NCBI RefSeq assembly: GCF_027922425.1
Contig: NZ_BSFQ01000009.1
Coordinates: forward strand, 1 to 64,000
Source: Pseudonocardia halophobica
GTDB taxonomy: Bacteria > Actinomycetota > Actinomycetes > Mycobacteriales > Pseudonocardiaceae
Reading direction: 5' to 3'
DNA: 64,000 nucleotides
The translations under genes and the position numbers were made by a program. Under the pieces are notes generated by a model, which made no database searches, was not told the DNA's origin, and worked only from the letters and a program-made list of their open reading frames with translations. Of this stretch, positions 18,042 through 26,806 are shown piece by piece. Positions within the stretch are counted from its first letter, which is position 1, and every line of letters starts with the position of its first letter.

Positions 18042-19256
18042 GTGTGGGTGGTGCGGGTACTCGTGTCCGGCGCGAGCGTCGCGGGACCGGTGCTGGCCTA
18101 CTGGCTGCATCGCTACGGCTTCGAGGTGACGGTGGTCGAGCAGGCCCCTGCGCTGCGCCACGCCGGCGGGCACGCCGTGGACCTGTTCCGGCCGGCCCTG
18201 GAGATCATCGATCGGATGGGGCTGGCCGAGCAGGTCGCCGCGGCAGCCACCGGCACCGACCGCATCACGCTCTACCGTGAGGGCGTCGCGACGCCGGTGC
18301 ACATCGATCTCACCCGGCTGCTGGCCGCCGTGTCCGACCGGCACGTCGAGATCATGCGCGACGACCTGAGCACGATCCTGCACTCCTCGACGGCCGCCAC
18401 CGTGGAGTATCTGTTCGGTGATTCGATCACCGCGATCGGGCAGGGCGGGGAGGTGAGCTTCGCGCGCGCCCGGCCGCGGGTGTTCGATGTGGTGATCGGC
18501 GCCGACGGGCTGCACTCGAACGTGCGGCGGCTGGTGTTCGGACCGGAGACGCGGTTCGCCACGCACCTCGGCGCGTACGTGGCGGTCGCGTCAGTGCCCA
18601 ACGATCTCGGGCTGCGCGGCGAGATGATCGTCGACGCCGGGGTCGGCCGGATGGCCGGGCTCTACGGCGCGCGGCGCACCGGCGACGGCCGGGCGGTGTT
18701 CCTGTTCCGCACCGAGGCGCCGCTGGCCTACCACCATCGCGACGTGCCCCGGCAGAAGCAGCTGCTGCGGGCGGCTTTCGCGGGCGCGGGTGCGCGGGTG
18801 GAGGCGCTGCTCGCCGAGCTGAACACGACCCCCGCGTTCTACTTCGACTCGATCACCCAGCTGCACCTGGACACCTGGTCGCGCGGGCGGGTGAGCCTGG
18901 TCGGGGACGCCGGGTACTGCCCCGGACCGGCCGTCGGCGGCAGCACGAGCCTGGCCGTCGTCGGGGCCTACGTGCTGGCCGGAGAACTGGCCGAGGCCGG
19001 AGGCGACCCAGCGCGGGCGTTCCCCGCCTACGAGGCCGCGATCGGCGACTACGTGCGGGGCAGCCGGGCATTCGCCCGCGCCACGGCCAAGAGCATCGTC
19101 CCGGTCAACCGGCTGGTCCTGTGGGCGATCGCGAACGGCGCACGGCTGGCCTCGCACACCCCGCCGGCGCTGGCCCGCGCCCTCGGCCGGCTCAACCGCC
19201 GCGGCCTGCGGCTGCACGACTCGATAGCCGTGCGCGACTACCAGCGGCGTTCCTGA
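18042..19256 (+). CDS. class A FAD-dependent monooxygenase
   Basis: 404 aa from GTG 18042 (18048 and 18051 are equally possible GTG starts; no strong ribosome-binding site). The three class A signatures are present: LVSGASVAGPVLAYWLHRYG with VTVVEQAP, the DG motif VVIGADGLHSNVRRLV, and the GD motif RVSLVGDAGYCPGPAVGG. This is the PHBH/TetX-like fold that hydroxylates aromatic or polyketide-type substrates using NAD(P)H. The substrate is unknown. It follows the hydrolase relic in the decayed zone and stands alone. Confidence 0.85.
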   Translation: MWVVRVLVSGASVAGPVLAYWLHRYGFEVTVVEQAPALRHAGGHAVDLFRPALEIIDRMGLAEQVAAAATGTDRITLYREGVATPVHIDLTRLLAAVSDRHVEIMRDDLSTILHSSTAATVEYLFGDSITAIGQGGEVSFARARPRVFDVVIGADGLHSNVRRLVFGPETRFATHLGAYVAVASVPNDLGLRGEMIVDAGVGRMAGLYGARRTGDGRAVFLFRTEAPLAYHHRDVPRQKQLLRAAFAGAGARVEALLAELNTTPAFYFDSITQLHLDTWSRGRVSLVGDAGYCPGPAVGGSTSLAVVGAYVLAGELAEAGGDPARAFPAYEAAIGDYVRGSRAFARATAKSIVPVNRLVLWAIANGARLASHTPPALARALGRLNRRGLRLHDSIAVRDYQRRS

Positions 19257-20120
19257 TCCTGCACGCCGGCATCGGATTCGAGGTCGGCCGTCCCGGCCCG
19301 GAGCCGCCTCGGCCGCCGGTGCCGCCCCACCAGCGGCTGGACTTCGCGTCGTCCCCGTCGGTCGGGGTGCAGCAGTAGCCCGGCGCCCGGTCGATCGGCG
19401 TGCAGTACAGGTGAAACAGGTCGTCACGCTTGCCGCCGGGCGACGCGCTGGCCGAGCCCATCGCTGGGCTGCGGCCATGTCCGGGCAGCTCGCCGAGCGG
19501 GCAGCAGGCCCGGCGACGCTACCGCGAATCGACCTCGCCACCGCCCTCGAACGCCGCGGCCCTAAGGCGAGCGGCGACATCGAGATCATCGCCGATCCTC
19601 GTCGAAGCCGAGAGCCTCGTCCCGGACACGGGTGAGGACAACGCCCGGCCGCTGGGTCTGAGCAAGGAGTCGGTCAACACGCCGTCGGCGTTCCGAAGGA
19701 TCTGCGCGACGGCGTGCGAGTCGATCGAGCTCCTCACCTCCGAGGTCCTGCGCCGCCGCCGTGACGAGGGCCAGCCCGACGTCGACAGACTCGCCGCTGA
19801 CCTCACCCGGCAGAGCCGGCGCTACCTCTACCGAATTCTGTTCTTGCTCTACGCCAAGGCTCGCCCCGAACTCGACGTACTCCCGTCCGGACACCGAGTT
19901 CGCCAAGGGCTCGCCCTCGACCGGCCTCTTCCGCGAGCTCGTGCTCACTGAGCTCAGCTCGCGCAGGACGGATCAAGGCATCGATATGCAGTTCCGGCCC
20001 GCCCAAGCAGCCAACACACAACATCGAACGAGCCACGAAGAGCTGAAGCGGTCGCTCGAACTCGCAGTCACTACAAGCTTGCGCTACGCCTCTGATCCAA
20101 TATCTGCAGCTCAGGCAGGG
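19257..20120. other. region with methyltransferase relic, no intact gene
   Basis: 860 bp between the monooxygenase and tRNA-Lys. The only assignable content is the frameshifted N-terminal relic of a large DNA methyltransferase (about 19520-20000). Nothing recognisable lies in 19257-19500 or 20010-20120. Confidence 0.55.
19520..20000 (+). pseudogene. relic of a large Eco57I/DISARM-type DNA methyltransferase N-terminus
   Basis: Three pieces in successive frames follow the order seen in the N-terminal region of about 1000-1500-aa phage-defence methyltransferases. First, LPRIDLATALERRGPKASGD. Second, GLSKESVNTPSAFRRICATA, ESIELLTSEVLRRRRDEG and RRYLYRILFLLYAKARPELD. Third, after a frameshift, EFAKGSPSTGLFRELVLTEL. 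No methylase motifs (such as NPPY) follow because the gene is cut off. The family resemblance is from memory, so the exact system (DISARM, BREX-like or type IIG) is unsettled. Confidence 0.5.
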
Positions 20121-20193
20121 TGGGCCCCCAGGGGATCGAACCCTGAACCCGCGGATTAAAAGTCCGCTGCTCTGCCGATTGAGCTAGAGGCCC
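20121..20193 (-). tRNA. tRNA-Lys (UUU anticodon)
   Basis: 73 nt on the minus strand with no encoded CCA. The acceptor GGGCCTC pairs with GGGGCCC (one G-U), the discriminator is A, the T arm is CAGGG-TTCGATC-CCTG, the D arm is GCTC-AATCGGCA-GAGC, and the anticodon arm is GCGGA-CTTTTAA-TCCGC with anticodon TTT. Its 3' end faces the decayed zone at lower coordinates, the usual side for integration of mobile elements; I found no second copy of the 3' end to mark an att site. Confidence 0.95.
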
Positions 20194-20277
20194 TGGCCGG
20201 ACCCCGGGGAGCTGCCCAGGTCGACCGCGGTCGAGCCTACTCGACGCGTGGACGCCGGCTGGGGTGCGAAGGGCGGC

Positions 20278-20691
20278 TCATGCGCAGAGCGGGGTCGCGC
20301 CGACGGTGGGGCGGTAATCGATGACCGCGCCGCCGGTCTCGAAGCGGGCGAGGTCGTCGGACACCAGGGTCATCACGCCTGCCACGTAGCCGAGCGCGCC
20401 GCCGGCGTCGAACGGATCACGTCCGGCGTCCCAGGAGCGCGAGTCGAAGCTCGTGTACCGGCCACCGCAGTGTGCGTACACGCTGAACTCGTAGGACACG
20501 CCGAGCTCGGCCTCGTCGACGCGGCCGGGCAGGACGGTCCTGTGGCCGGGCTGCTCGAACACCTGCGAGGGCACCGGAACCACCGTGCGCGAGGGAGCCG
20601 GGCTGGGTGCGGCGGGTTCGGCCGGCGCAGGCGAGGCCGAACAGGCGGCCGACAGCGCCAGACCGAGCCCCACGACCGTCATCCGGATCAC
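20278..20691 (-). CDS. small putative lipoprotein, unknown
   Basis: About 137 aa from GTG 20691 (ATG 20682 or GTG 20697 also possible; a GAGGGG sits 5 nt before 20691). The N-terminus VIRMTVVGLGLALSAAC carries a lipobox with the Cys at about residue 17, then a Ser/Pro/Ala-rich linker. The mature part contains YEFSVYAHCGGRYTSFDSRSWDAG and ends in Cys-Ala. The three remaining Cys could form a disulfide. No family recognised. It is divergent from dusB with about 50 bp between the starts. Confidence 0.65.
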   Translation of the reverse strand: MIRMTVVGLGLALSAACSASPAPAEPAAPSPAPSRTVVPVPSQVFEQPGHRTVLPGRVDEAELGVSYEFSVYAHCGGRYTSFDSRSWDAGRDPFDAGGALGYVAGVMTLVSDDLARFETGGAVIDYRPTVGATPLCA

Positions 20692-20744
20692 CCTCACCCC
20701 CTCATCCCACACCGTCGCGACACGCACGTGGACAATGGGATCCC

Positions 20745-21905
20745 GTGACACTGCTGGACACCCCCGCGAGCACCGCCCGCCCGGTGCTGCCGCCGCTGCG
20801 CATCGGCCGCCACGAGGTGGCGACGCCGGTCGTGCTGGCGCCCATGGCGGGCATCACGAACCCGGGGTTCCGGCGGCTGTGCCGCGAGCAGGGGGCAGGC
20901 TTCTACGTCTGCGAGATGATCACCTCGCGCGGGTTGGTCGAGAAGAACCCGCTGACCTTCCGCATGATCGCGTTCGACCCGGACGAGCGGCCGCGCTCCA
21001 TGCAGCTCTACGGCGTGGACCCGGCGGCGATGGGGCAGGCCGTGCGGATGATCGTCGAGCGCGACCTCGCCGACCACATCGACATGAACTTCGGCTGCCC
21101 GGTGCCGAAGGTCACGCGGCGGGGCGGCGGGGCGGCGCTGCCGTTCAAGCGGCGGCTGTTCGAGCGGATCGTGAAGGCGGCCGTCGACAACGCCGGCGAC
21201 CTGCCCGTGACCGTCAAGATGCGGATCGGCATCGACGACGGGCACCACACCTACCTCGAGGCCGGCCGGATCGCGGCCGAGGCCGGGGTCGCGGCCGTCG
21301 CGCTGCACGCCCGGACCGCGGCGCAGCGCTACTCGGGGCACGCCGACTGGTCCGCGATCTCGCGCCTGCGCGACCACCTGCCCGCCGGGCTCCCCGTGCT
21401 GGGCAACGGCGACATCTTCAGCGCCGACGACGCGCTCGCCATGGTCCGCGAAACCGGGTGCGACGGCGTCGTCGTCGGGCGGGGGTGCCTCGGCCGGCCA
21501 TGGCTGTTCGGCGACCTCGAGGCCGCCTTCGCCGGGCGCCCGCTGCCCACCCCGCCGAACCTGCGACAGGTCGCGGCCACGCTGCGTCGGCACGCCGTGC
21601 TGCTGTGCGAGCACATGGGGGACCACAAGGGCATCCGGGACGTCCGCAAGCACATCGCCTGGTACCTCAAGGGCTTCGCGGTCGGCGGCGACCTCCGGCG
21701 CAGCCTCGGCATGGTCGAGAGCATCGACCAGCTCGACGAGCTCCTCGCGCAGCTCGACCTCGACCAGGAGTTCCCCGCCGACGCCGAGGGCCCGCGGGGG
21801 CGGCAGGGCTCGCCGGGCAAGGTCGTCCTGCCCGAACACTGGCTCGACGACGCCGACGACCCCTCCGTGCCCTTCGGCGCGGAGCTGGAGCACTCCGGCG
21901 GGTGA
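20745..21905 (+). CDS. dusB: tRNA-dihydrouridine synthase
   Basis: 386 aa from GTG 20745. FMN-barrel signatures are clear: VVLAPMAGITNPGFRRLC at the start, DMNFGCPVPKVTRRGGGAAL with the catalytic Cys, VKMRIGI, VALHARTAAQRYSG, GNGDIFS, and VVVGRGCLGRPWLF for phosphate binding. The C-terminal helical domain follows. It reduces uridines in the tRNA D loop using NADPH and FMN. The M. tuberculosis homologue Rv0823c likewise lies next to an LCP-like gene and phoY2. Confidence 0.92.
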   Translation: MTLLDTPASTARPVLPPLRIGRHEVATPVVLAPMAGITNPGFRRLCREQGAGFYVCEMITSRGLVEKNPLTFRMIAFDPDERPRSMQLYGVDPAAMGQAVRMIVERDLADHIDMNFGCPVPKVTRRGGGAALPFKRRLFERIVKAAVDNAGDLPVTVKMRIGIDDGHHTYLEAGRIAAEAGVAAVALHARTAAQRYSGHADWSAISRLRDHLPAGLPVLGNGDIFSADDALAMVRETGCDGVVVGRGCLGRPWLFGDLEAAFAGRPLPTPPNLRQVAATLRRHAVLLCEHMGDHKGIRDVRKHIAWYLKGFAVGGDLRRSLGMVESIDQLDELLAQLDLDQEFPADAEGPRGRQGSPGKVVLPEHWLDDADDPSVPFGAELEHSGG

Positions 21906-22032
21906 CGTCGCGCGCCGACGCCCCGTGGATCATCTTTCGCCCGGTCGGGTGGAGTGGGACGCGAACGGGTAGGAACGTCCCGTCCGTCTCAAGAACCACA
22001 CGAGTCACGACGACGATAGGGGCAGCAGGGGG

Positions 22033-22875
22033 GTGATCGGGATGGACGGCAGGGCGACGGTGCGGACGTTGGTGCACGACGCGCCGACGGTCACGGACAC
22101 CCCGCCGGCGTCCCCGCGCAACCGCGCGGCCCTGCACACCGCCGCCGCCGAACGCCTCGCCGCCGAGGGCGCCTGGGAGCAGGCCTACGGCCACCTCCAC
22201 GCGGCACTGCGCCTCCTGCACGGCGACGAGCCCCTGCCCGACGCGCACGACGAGCTCGACCGCCTCCGCCGCGAGCACGCCGAGGCCCGCGAGCAGAGCC
22301 GCCGGGACAGCCTCACCGCGAGCTACAACCGCCGCTACCTCGACGAGCGGCTCGCCGCCCTGCTGGCCGACATCGACGGCACGCCCTTCCGGACCACCGG
22401 GCTGTGCCTCGCGCTGGTCGACATCGACCACTTCAAGCTCGTCAACGACACCCACGGGCACCTGTTCGGCGACCGCGTCCTGCAACGCATGGTGACCGAG
22501 CTCGACGCCGCGCTGCCCGAGGGCGGCTTCTGCGCCCGCTACGGCGGCGAGGAGTTCGCGCTGGTCCTGCCCGGCCGCGACCTGGCCCAGGCGGTGGAGA
22601 TCAGCGAGCAGGCACGGGACCGGATCGCGCGGCACGACTGGTCCGACCTGCACCCCGACCTGCGAGTCACCGTGAGCATCGGGGTCGCGCACGCCGCGGG
22701 GCGGATCGCCGAGGTCGAGCGCCTGATCGGCGAGGCCGACATGCTCCTCTACACGGCCAAGGAGGCGGGGCGCAACGCCGTGGCCTACCGGACCGCGCGC
22801 GGCGGCCGGGTGCGGCTCGCCGGGCCGGCCGGGGCGCGCCGGTCCATACCCCAGCCGGTTCGCACGACCGGCTGA
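22033..22875 (+). CDS. GGDEF diguanylate cyclase
   Basis: 280 aa from GTG 22033 (ATG 22042 has the better-placed AGGGGGG and may be the true start). Residues 35-85 form a helical, TPR-like or coiled-coil stretch without membrane segments. The GGDEF domain begins at RRDSLTASYNRRYLDERL. It has DIDHFKLVNDTHGHLFGDRVL and the intact active site RYGGEEFALVLPG. I see no RxxD inhibitory site before GGEEF. It should make c-di-GMP in the cytoplasm. Confidence 0.9.
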   Translation: MIGMDGRATVRTLVHDAPTVTDTPPASPRNRAALHTAAAERLAAEGAWEQAYGHLHAALRLLHGDEPLPDAHDELDRLRREHAEAREQSRRDSLTASYNRRYLDERLAALLADIDGTPFRTTGLCLALVDIDHFKLVNDTHGHLFGDRVLQRMVTELDAALPEGGFCARYGGEEFALVLPGRDLAQAVEISEQARDRIARHDWSDLHPDLRVTVSIGVAHAAGRIAEVERLIGEADMLLYTAKEAGRNAVAYRTARGGRVRLAGPAGARRSIPQPVRTTG

Positions 22876-22981
22876 CCCTCCGCCGGTCGGAGCATTGCGG
22901 CTCCGTAAACTCGACGGCCGGGGCGGACACTGCCGGTGACGGCTACTCCGCCCTTCCCGCTGTCGGTGGGCCGGAGGTGAC

Positions 22982-25744
22982 GTGCAGGACGAGGACGACC
23001 GGCGGTCGCGGGGTTCCCGCGCGGGCCGGCGTGCCCGGGGGGACGGGCCTCCCCCTGCGGACGACGTCCTCGCCCGGCTCGGCATCCGCGCCACCGAAGA
23101 CCCCGAGCCTGCCCCGTGGGCGGACGAGACCTCCGGGCGCGAGCGCCGCGCCCCTGAGGGACCGGGCGTTGGCGGGTACGACCCCGCCCCGACGACGAAC
23201 GGCCGGCCGCGGAACGGCACCGCCCCGAGCCAGTCCTGGCCGGGGCAGCCCGGCGGGTACGAGCAGGCCGGGACCGGACAGGCCGGACGCCGAGCCGCCG
23301 ACGAGCGCAGCAGCCTCGGCCCCGCTGGGCAGGGCAACGGCCACGGCCCGGCCGGGCAGGGCGAGAACGGCGTCGGACGGGAAGGCTACGGACGCAGCGG
23401 CGCGGGACAGGGCCGTCCAGGAGGCAACGGCGCTGCCCCCGGTTCTTCCGAGCCGAGGAGCTACGGCCGGAACAGCGCCGGACAGAGCGGGTACGGGCCG
23501 CCCGGCGCCACGCAGAGCATCCCCACGCCGAACAGCGCCGCCCAGAACACCGGGGCGGACGGCCCCGGGCGGAACAACGCCCCGCCGAACACGGGACCGA
23601 ACGGGTTCGGGCAGAGCGGCGTCGGCCAGAACGGCGCCGGCCAGAACGGGGTCGGGCAGAACGGCGCCGGCCGGAACACCCCCGGGCCTCAGGGCTACGA
23701 CCGCCTACGTGGCGACCAGGGTGGCGGCAGACAGGCTGGCCCGCAGGCCGGTCCCGCCGGACCGGTCGGAAAAGCCGGCGACCGACGGCCGGATGCCCGC
23801 CCCGGCCCGTCGAGCGCCGACCCGCGGCGCGCGGTCCCGCGCCGACCCGACGCTTCCGACGCCGCAGCCACAACGGGGATCCGCCCCGACAGGCCGCGCC
23901 GTCCCTCCGATCCCGCGACGAGCACCGTCGGCGTCCCGGCCGGCCCCGCCGGTGCACCGCTCCGAACCCCGAACGCCGGCGGCCGACCGCCGGCGCAGGA
24001 CTCCGCACCCCAGGCCAGCCCTGCGCGCCGACCCGGCGCCGCGCCGCGCCCGCAGCCGGACGAGGCCGAAGGGACGACCGCCTCCCCCACCACCCGCCTC
24101 CGCGCCCGCACGGGCTCTCCGGACAGCCCCGGCCGCGCCCTGCGCACCCCCCGCGGCGACGACACCGCGCTCGTTCCCCCCGTCGAGGACGAGGCCGCAG
24201 ACGACGATGCCCTCGCCGACCGCACCCGCGCGATCGACGCGAGCCTCACCCGCCTGACCGCCGCCCATGCCGGCGTCAGCCTGGACGACGACGAGGACGA
24301 CGAGAGCGACGAGGACGAGGCCCCCCGCGCCCGTCGCGCCGACCGCCGGACCGCCACGGACACCCCGCCGAAGCGGCCGTCCCGCCTCGCCCTGGCCGGC
24401 CGGATCACCGCGGCCGCGCTGGCGGTCCTGACCTTCCTCGGCGTCGCGCTGAGCTGGGGCGCCACCCGCTGGATGGACTCGACGATCCGCTCGGTCGCCG
24501 CCCTCGACCCCGAGTCCGGGGTGATCGACGCCGCGGGCCAGGCCGGCGACGACAACGTCCTGGTCCTCGGCACCGCCTCCGGCAGCTCGGGCACCCCGGC
24601 GGCCACGGACGAGCGGACGGACACCCTGATGCTCGCGCACGTCGCCGCGGACGGGGACCGGGTCGTCGGCGTCTCCTTCCCGATGGACCTGGAGATCAAC
24701 CGACCGCCCTGCCCGCGCTGGGATCCCGCGGCCGCCACCTACCTCGACGAGACGGTCCCCGCCGAGACCCGCACCGCACTGTCGTCGGCCTACACGGTGG
24801 GCGGGCCGCGATGCCTGGTCCGCACCGTCCAGCAGCTCACGGGGATGTCCGTGACCCGGTTCGTCGCGCTGGACCTGCCCGGCATCGCCGGCATGGTCGA
24901 CGCGATCGGTGGCGTCGACGTGTGCGTCGGGCAACCCGTCGAGGACCGCACACTCGGGACCGTGGTCCCGCAGGCCGGCACCACCCGGCTCGACGGCACG
25001 CAGGCCGTCCGGTTCGCCGAGGCGGCCGCGGTGCCGACCGACCCCTCCCCCGCGCTGGGCCAGCTGCAACGTCAGCAACAGCTGCTCGCGGCCACCTTCC
25101 GCGAGGCACTCTCCGCCTCGACCCTGCTGTCCCCGACCACGACCCGGGACTTCGCCGCCGCCCTGGGCCGCAGCATGCTGGCCGACGACGTCGGCGTGCA
25201 CGAGATGGTCCGGCTGACCTCGGCGCTCGACCGGCCGTCCGCCGACGGCGTGACCTTCCTGCCGCTGCCCGTCTCGGCCGTGCCGAACACCCGCGGCAAC
25301 CTGGAGCTGCGCGACACCGAGTCCTCCCGGTTGTTCTCCGCGCTGCGCAAGGGCCAGCCCCTCCCCACCACCACGACACCGGTGGCGTCCGCCGAGGGGC
25401 CGAAGCCCTCCGACGTGACGGTCGGCGTGGTCAACGCCGCGGGCCGCGACGGGCTGGGCCGCCAGGTCGGCGACGCACTGCGGTCGCTCGGGTTCGGCGT
25501 GGGCGAGGTCGGCAACGCCGCGCAGCCCTCCGCCGAGACGGTCCTGCGCTTCTCCCCCGACCGCGCCGACGCCGCCGAGCTGCTCCGCGAGGTCGTCCCC
25601 GGCGCCCGGCTCGTCCAGGACCCGGGCAGCACCGGGACCCTCCAGCTGGTCCTCGGCAGCTCGTTCGACGGCACCGTGCGGGCCCCCGTGACCGACGCGG
25701 CCGCCCCGGCGGCGCAGACGGCCCCGACCGCCTCCTGCGGCTGA
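22982..25744 (+). CDS. LytR-CpsA-Psr-like protein with long disordered N-terminus and LytR_C domain
   Basis: 920 aa from GTG 22982. Residues 1-465 are low complexity: Gly/Pro/Arg-rich, an imperfect GQNG repeat near 212-231, and an acidic cluster near 435-448. One membrane segment lies at about 468-492. The LCP domain is at about 525-705 (NVLVLGTASG, RTDTLMLAHV, FVALDLPGIAGMVDAIGGVD). The LytR_C domain is at about 808-895 (VTVGVVNAAGRDGLGRQVGD). The usual SIPRD reads SFPMD, and the RxR...GRxxRQ segment reads AEA...GQLQRQ, so key phosphate-binding arginines are missing. Placement matches Rv0822c. LCP enzymes attach polymers to peptidoglycan; activity here is doubtful. Confidence 0.85.
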   Translation: MQDEDDRRSRGSRAGRRARGDGPPPADDVLARLGIRATEDPEPAPWADETSGRERRAPEGPGVGGYDPAPTTNGRPRNGTAPSQSWPGQPGGYEQAGTGQAGRRAADERSSLGPAGQGNGHGPAGQGENGVGREGYGRSGAGQGRPGGNGAAPGSSEPRSYGRNSAGQSGYGPPGATQSIPTPNSAAQNTGADGPGRNNAPPNTGPNGFGQSGVGQNGAGQNGVGQNGAGRNTPGPQGYDRLRGDQGGGRQAGPQAGPAGPVGKAGDRRPDARPGPSSADPRRAVPRRPDASDAAATTGIRPDRPRRPSDPATSTVGVPAGPAGAPLRTPNAGGRPPAQDSAPQASPARRPGAAPRPQPDEAEGTTASPTTRLRARTGSPDSPGRALRTPRGDDTALVPPVEDEAADDDALADRTRAIDASLTRLTAAHAGVSLDDDEDDESDEDEAPRARRADRRTATDTPPKRPSRLALAGRITAAALAVLTFLGVALSWGATRWMDSTIRSVAALDPESGVIDAAGQAGDDNVLVLGTASGSSGTPAATDERTDTLMLAHVAADGDRVVGVSFPMDLEINRPPCPRWDPAAATYLDETVPAETRTALSSAYTVGGPRCLVRTVQQLTGMSVTRFVALDLPGIAGMVDAIGGVDVCVGQPVEDRTLGTVVPQAGTTRLDGTQAVRFAEAAAVPTDPSPALGQLQRQQQLLAATFREALSASTLLSPTTTRDFAAALGRSMLADDVGVHEMVRLTSALDRPSADGVTFLPLPVSAVPNTRGNLELRDTESSRLFSALRKGQPLPTTTTPVASAEGPKPSDVTVGVVNAAGRDGLGRQVGDALRSLGFGVGEVGNAAQPSAETVLRFSPDRADAAELLREVVPGARLVQDPGSTGTLQLVLGSSFDGTVRAPVTDAAAPAAQTAPTASCG

Positions 25745-25758
25745 CCGCGACCCCGAGC

Positions 25759-25780
25759 ATTCATCGCCGGTTCACGTCCT
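25759..25780 (+). promoter_or_regulatory. PHO box upstream of the first phoU
   Basis: Two 11-nt direct repeats, ATTCATCGCCG and GTTCACGTCCT, match the GTTCACC-type units recognised by PhoP in actinomycetes. A TACCCT -10 box follows at 25808-25813 after 27 nt, and the phoU ATG begins 6 nt later. Confidence 0.65.
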
Positions 25781-25807
25781 GCTGCTGTGCGCCGGATCGC
25801 ACCCCTT

Positions 25808-25813
25808 TACCCT
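25808..25813 (+). promoter_or_regulatory. -10 box of the first phoU, leaderless start
   Basis: TACCCT ends 6 nt before the ATG at 25820, placing transcription start at or beside the start codon; no ribosome-binding site is seen. Confidence 0.55.
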
Positions 25814-25819
25814 CGGACC

Positions 25820-26476
25820 ATGCGCGACGCCTACACGGACCAGCTCGACGAGCTCGGCGACGCTCTCGCCGGGATGTGCGAGGACGTCGCGACGGCCATG
25901 GAGAAGGCGACCCGCGCGCTCCTCGACGCGGATCTCCGGCTCGCCGAACAGGTCATCGACGAGGACATCCGGATCGACGAGATCCGGCACTCCGCCGAGG
26001 AGAAGGCGTTCGCCCTGCTCGTCCTGCAGGCCCCGGTGGCGACGGACCTGAGGATCGTCGTCTCCGCGATCCACGGCGCCGGGGACATCGAGCGGATGGG
26101 CGACCTGGCGCTGCACGTCGCGCAGGCCGCACGGCGCCGCCACCCCCAGCCGGTGCTGCCGGAGGAGATCGCGCCGTACTTCGCCGAGATGGGCCGGGTC
26201 GGTGTGGCACTGGCCCGCAAGGCCGGCGCGGTCATCCGCAGCCGCGACCTCGCGGCGGCCGCCGAGCTCGAGTCGGACGACGACGCGATGGACGACCTGC
26301 ACAAGCACATGTTCACGGTGCTGATGGACCGGAACTGGGACCACGGCGTGGAGGCGGCGGTCGACGTCACGCTGCTCGCCCGGTTCTACGAGCGCTACGC
26401 GGACCATGCCGTCGCCGTCGCACGGCGGATCGTCTACGTCGTCACCGGGCAGATGCCGGGGCCGCTCGCCGTCTGA
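25820..26476 (+). CDS. phoU: PhoU family phosphate-signalling regulator
   Basis: 218 aa from ATG 25820. It comprises two PhoU three-helix repeats, each with the acidic metal-binding signature: [15 protein letters not shown] in the first, and [15 protein letters not shown] then [19 protein letters not shown] in the second. PhoU links the Pst transporter to the PhoR kinase and prevents Pho signalling when phosphate is plentiful. Preceded by a PHO box. A second phoU lies 330 bp downstream beyond a dodecin gene, as mycobacteria have phoY1 and phoY2, though not usually side by side. Confidence 0.92.
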   Translation: MRDAYTDQLDELGDALAGMCEDVATAMEKATRALLDADLRLAEQVIDEDIRIDEIRHSAEEKAFALLVLQAPVATDLRIVVSAIHGAGDIERMGDLALHVAQAARRRHPQPVLPEEIAPYFAEMGRVGVALARKAGAVIRSRDLAAAAELESDDDAMDDLHKHMFTVLMDRNWDHGVEAAVDVTLLARFYERYADHAVAVARRIVYVVTGQMPGPLAV

Positions 26477-26524
26477 TCGCCGCTCCCACGTTTGCGGCAC
26501 CCCGTGATCGGGCTACACAGGTGC

Positions 26525-26734
26525 ATGACGGATCATGTGTACCGCGTCACCGAGATCGTCGGCACCTCGCCCGAGAGCGTCGAAGCGGCGATCCGCAACG
26601 GCGTGAGCCGTGCCCACGAGACACTCCGCGGGCTGGACTGGTTCGAGGTCACGGAGATCCGCGGAAACCTGCAGGACGGGGCCGTCGACTACTTCCAGGT
26701 CGGGCTGAAGGTGGGCTTCCGGCTCGGCGCCTAG
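26525..26734 (+). CDS. dodecin, flavin-storage protein
   Basis: 69 aa from ATG 26525, normal family length. MTDHVYRVTEIVGTSPESVE and the central LDWFEVTEIRGNLQDG, which carries the flavin-stacking Trp and Gln, are diagnostic, followed by YFQVGLKVGFRL. Dodecins form hollow 12-mers that store FMN or FAD in the cytoplasm. It lies between the two phoU genes on the same strand, with no obvious functional link to phosphate. Confidence 0.92.
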   Translation: MTDHVYRVTEIVGTSPESVEAAIRNGVSRAHETLRGLDWFEVTEIRGNLQDGAVDYFQVGLKVGFRLGA

Positions 26735-26744
26735 AACGCCCGTC

Positions 26745-26766
26745 GTTCATCGACCGTTCACGGGGA
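26745..26766 (+). promoter_or_regulatory. PHO box upstream of the second phoU
   Basis: Two 11-nt direct repeats, GTTCATCGACC and GTTCACGGGGA. A TAGGCT -10 box follows at 26795-26800 after 28 nt, the same layout as at the first phoU and at pstS. Confidence 0.7.
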
Positions 26767-26794
26767 CCCGGCCGTGGTCGTCCGTCCCGTTTCC

Positions 26795-26800
26795 TAGGCT
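26795..26800 (+). promoter_or_regulatory. -10 box of the second phoU, leaderless start
   Basis: TAGGCT ends 6 nt before the GTG at 26807, consistent with a leaderless transcript; no ribosome-binding site precedes the GTG. Confidence 0.5.
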
Positions 26801-26806
26801 GACCCG

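Noticed and set aside
20121..20145. 3' end of tRNA-Lys as one half of an att site
   Set aside because: I looked for a second copy of GGGGATCGAACC-type sequence in the window and found none, so no element boundary can be drawn.
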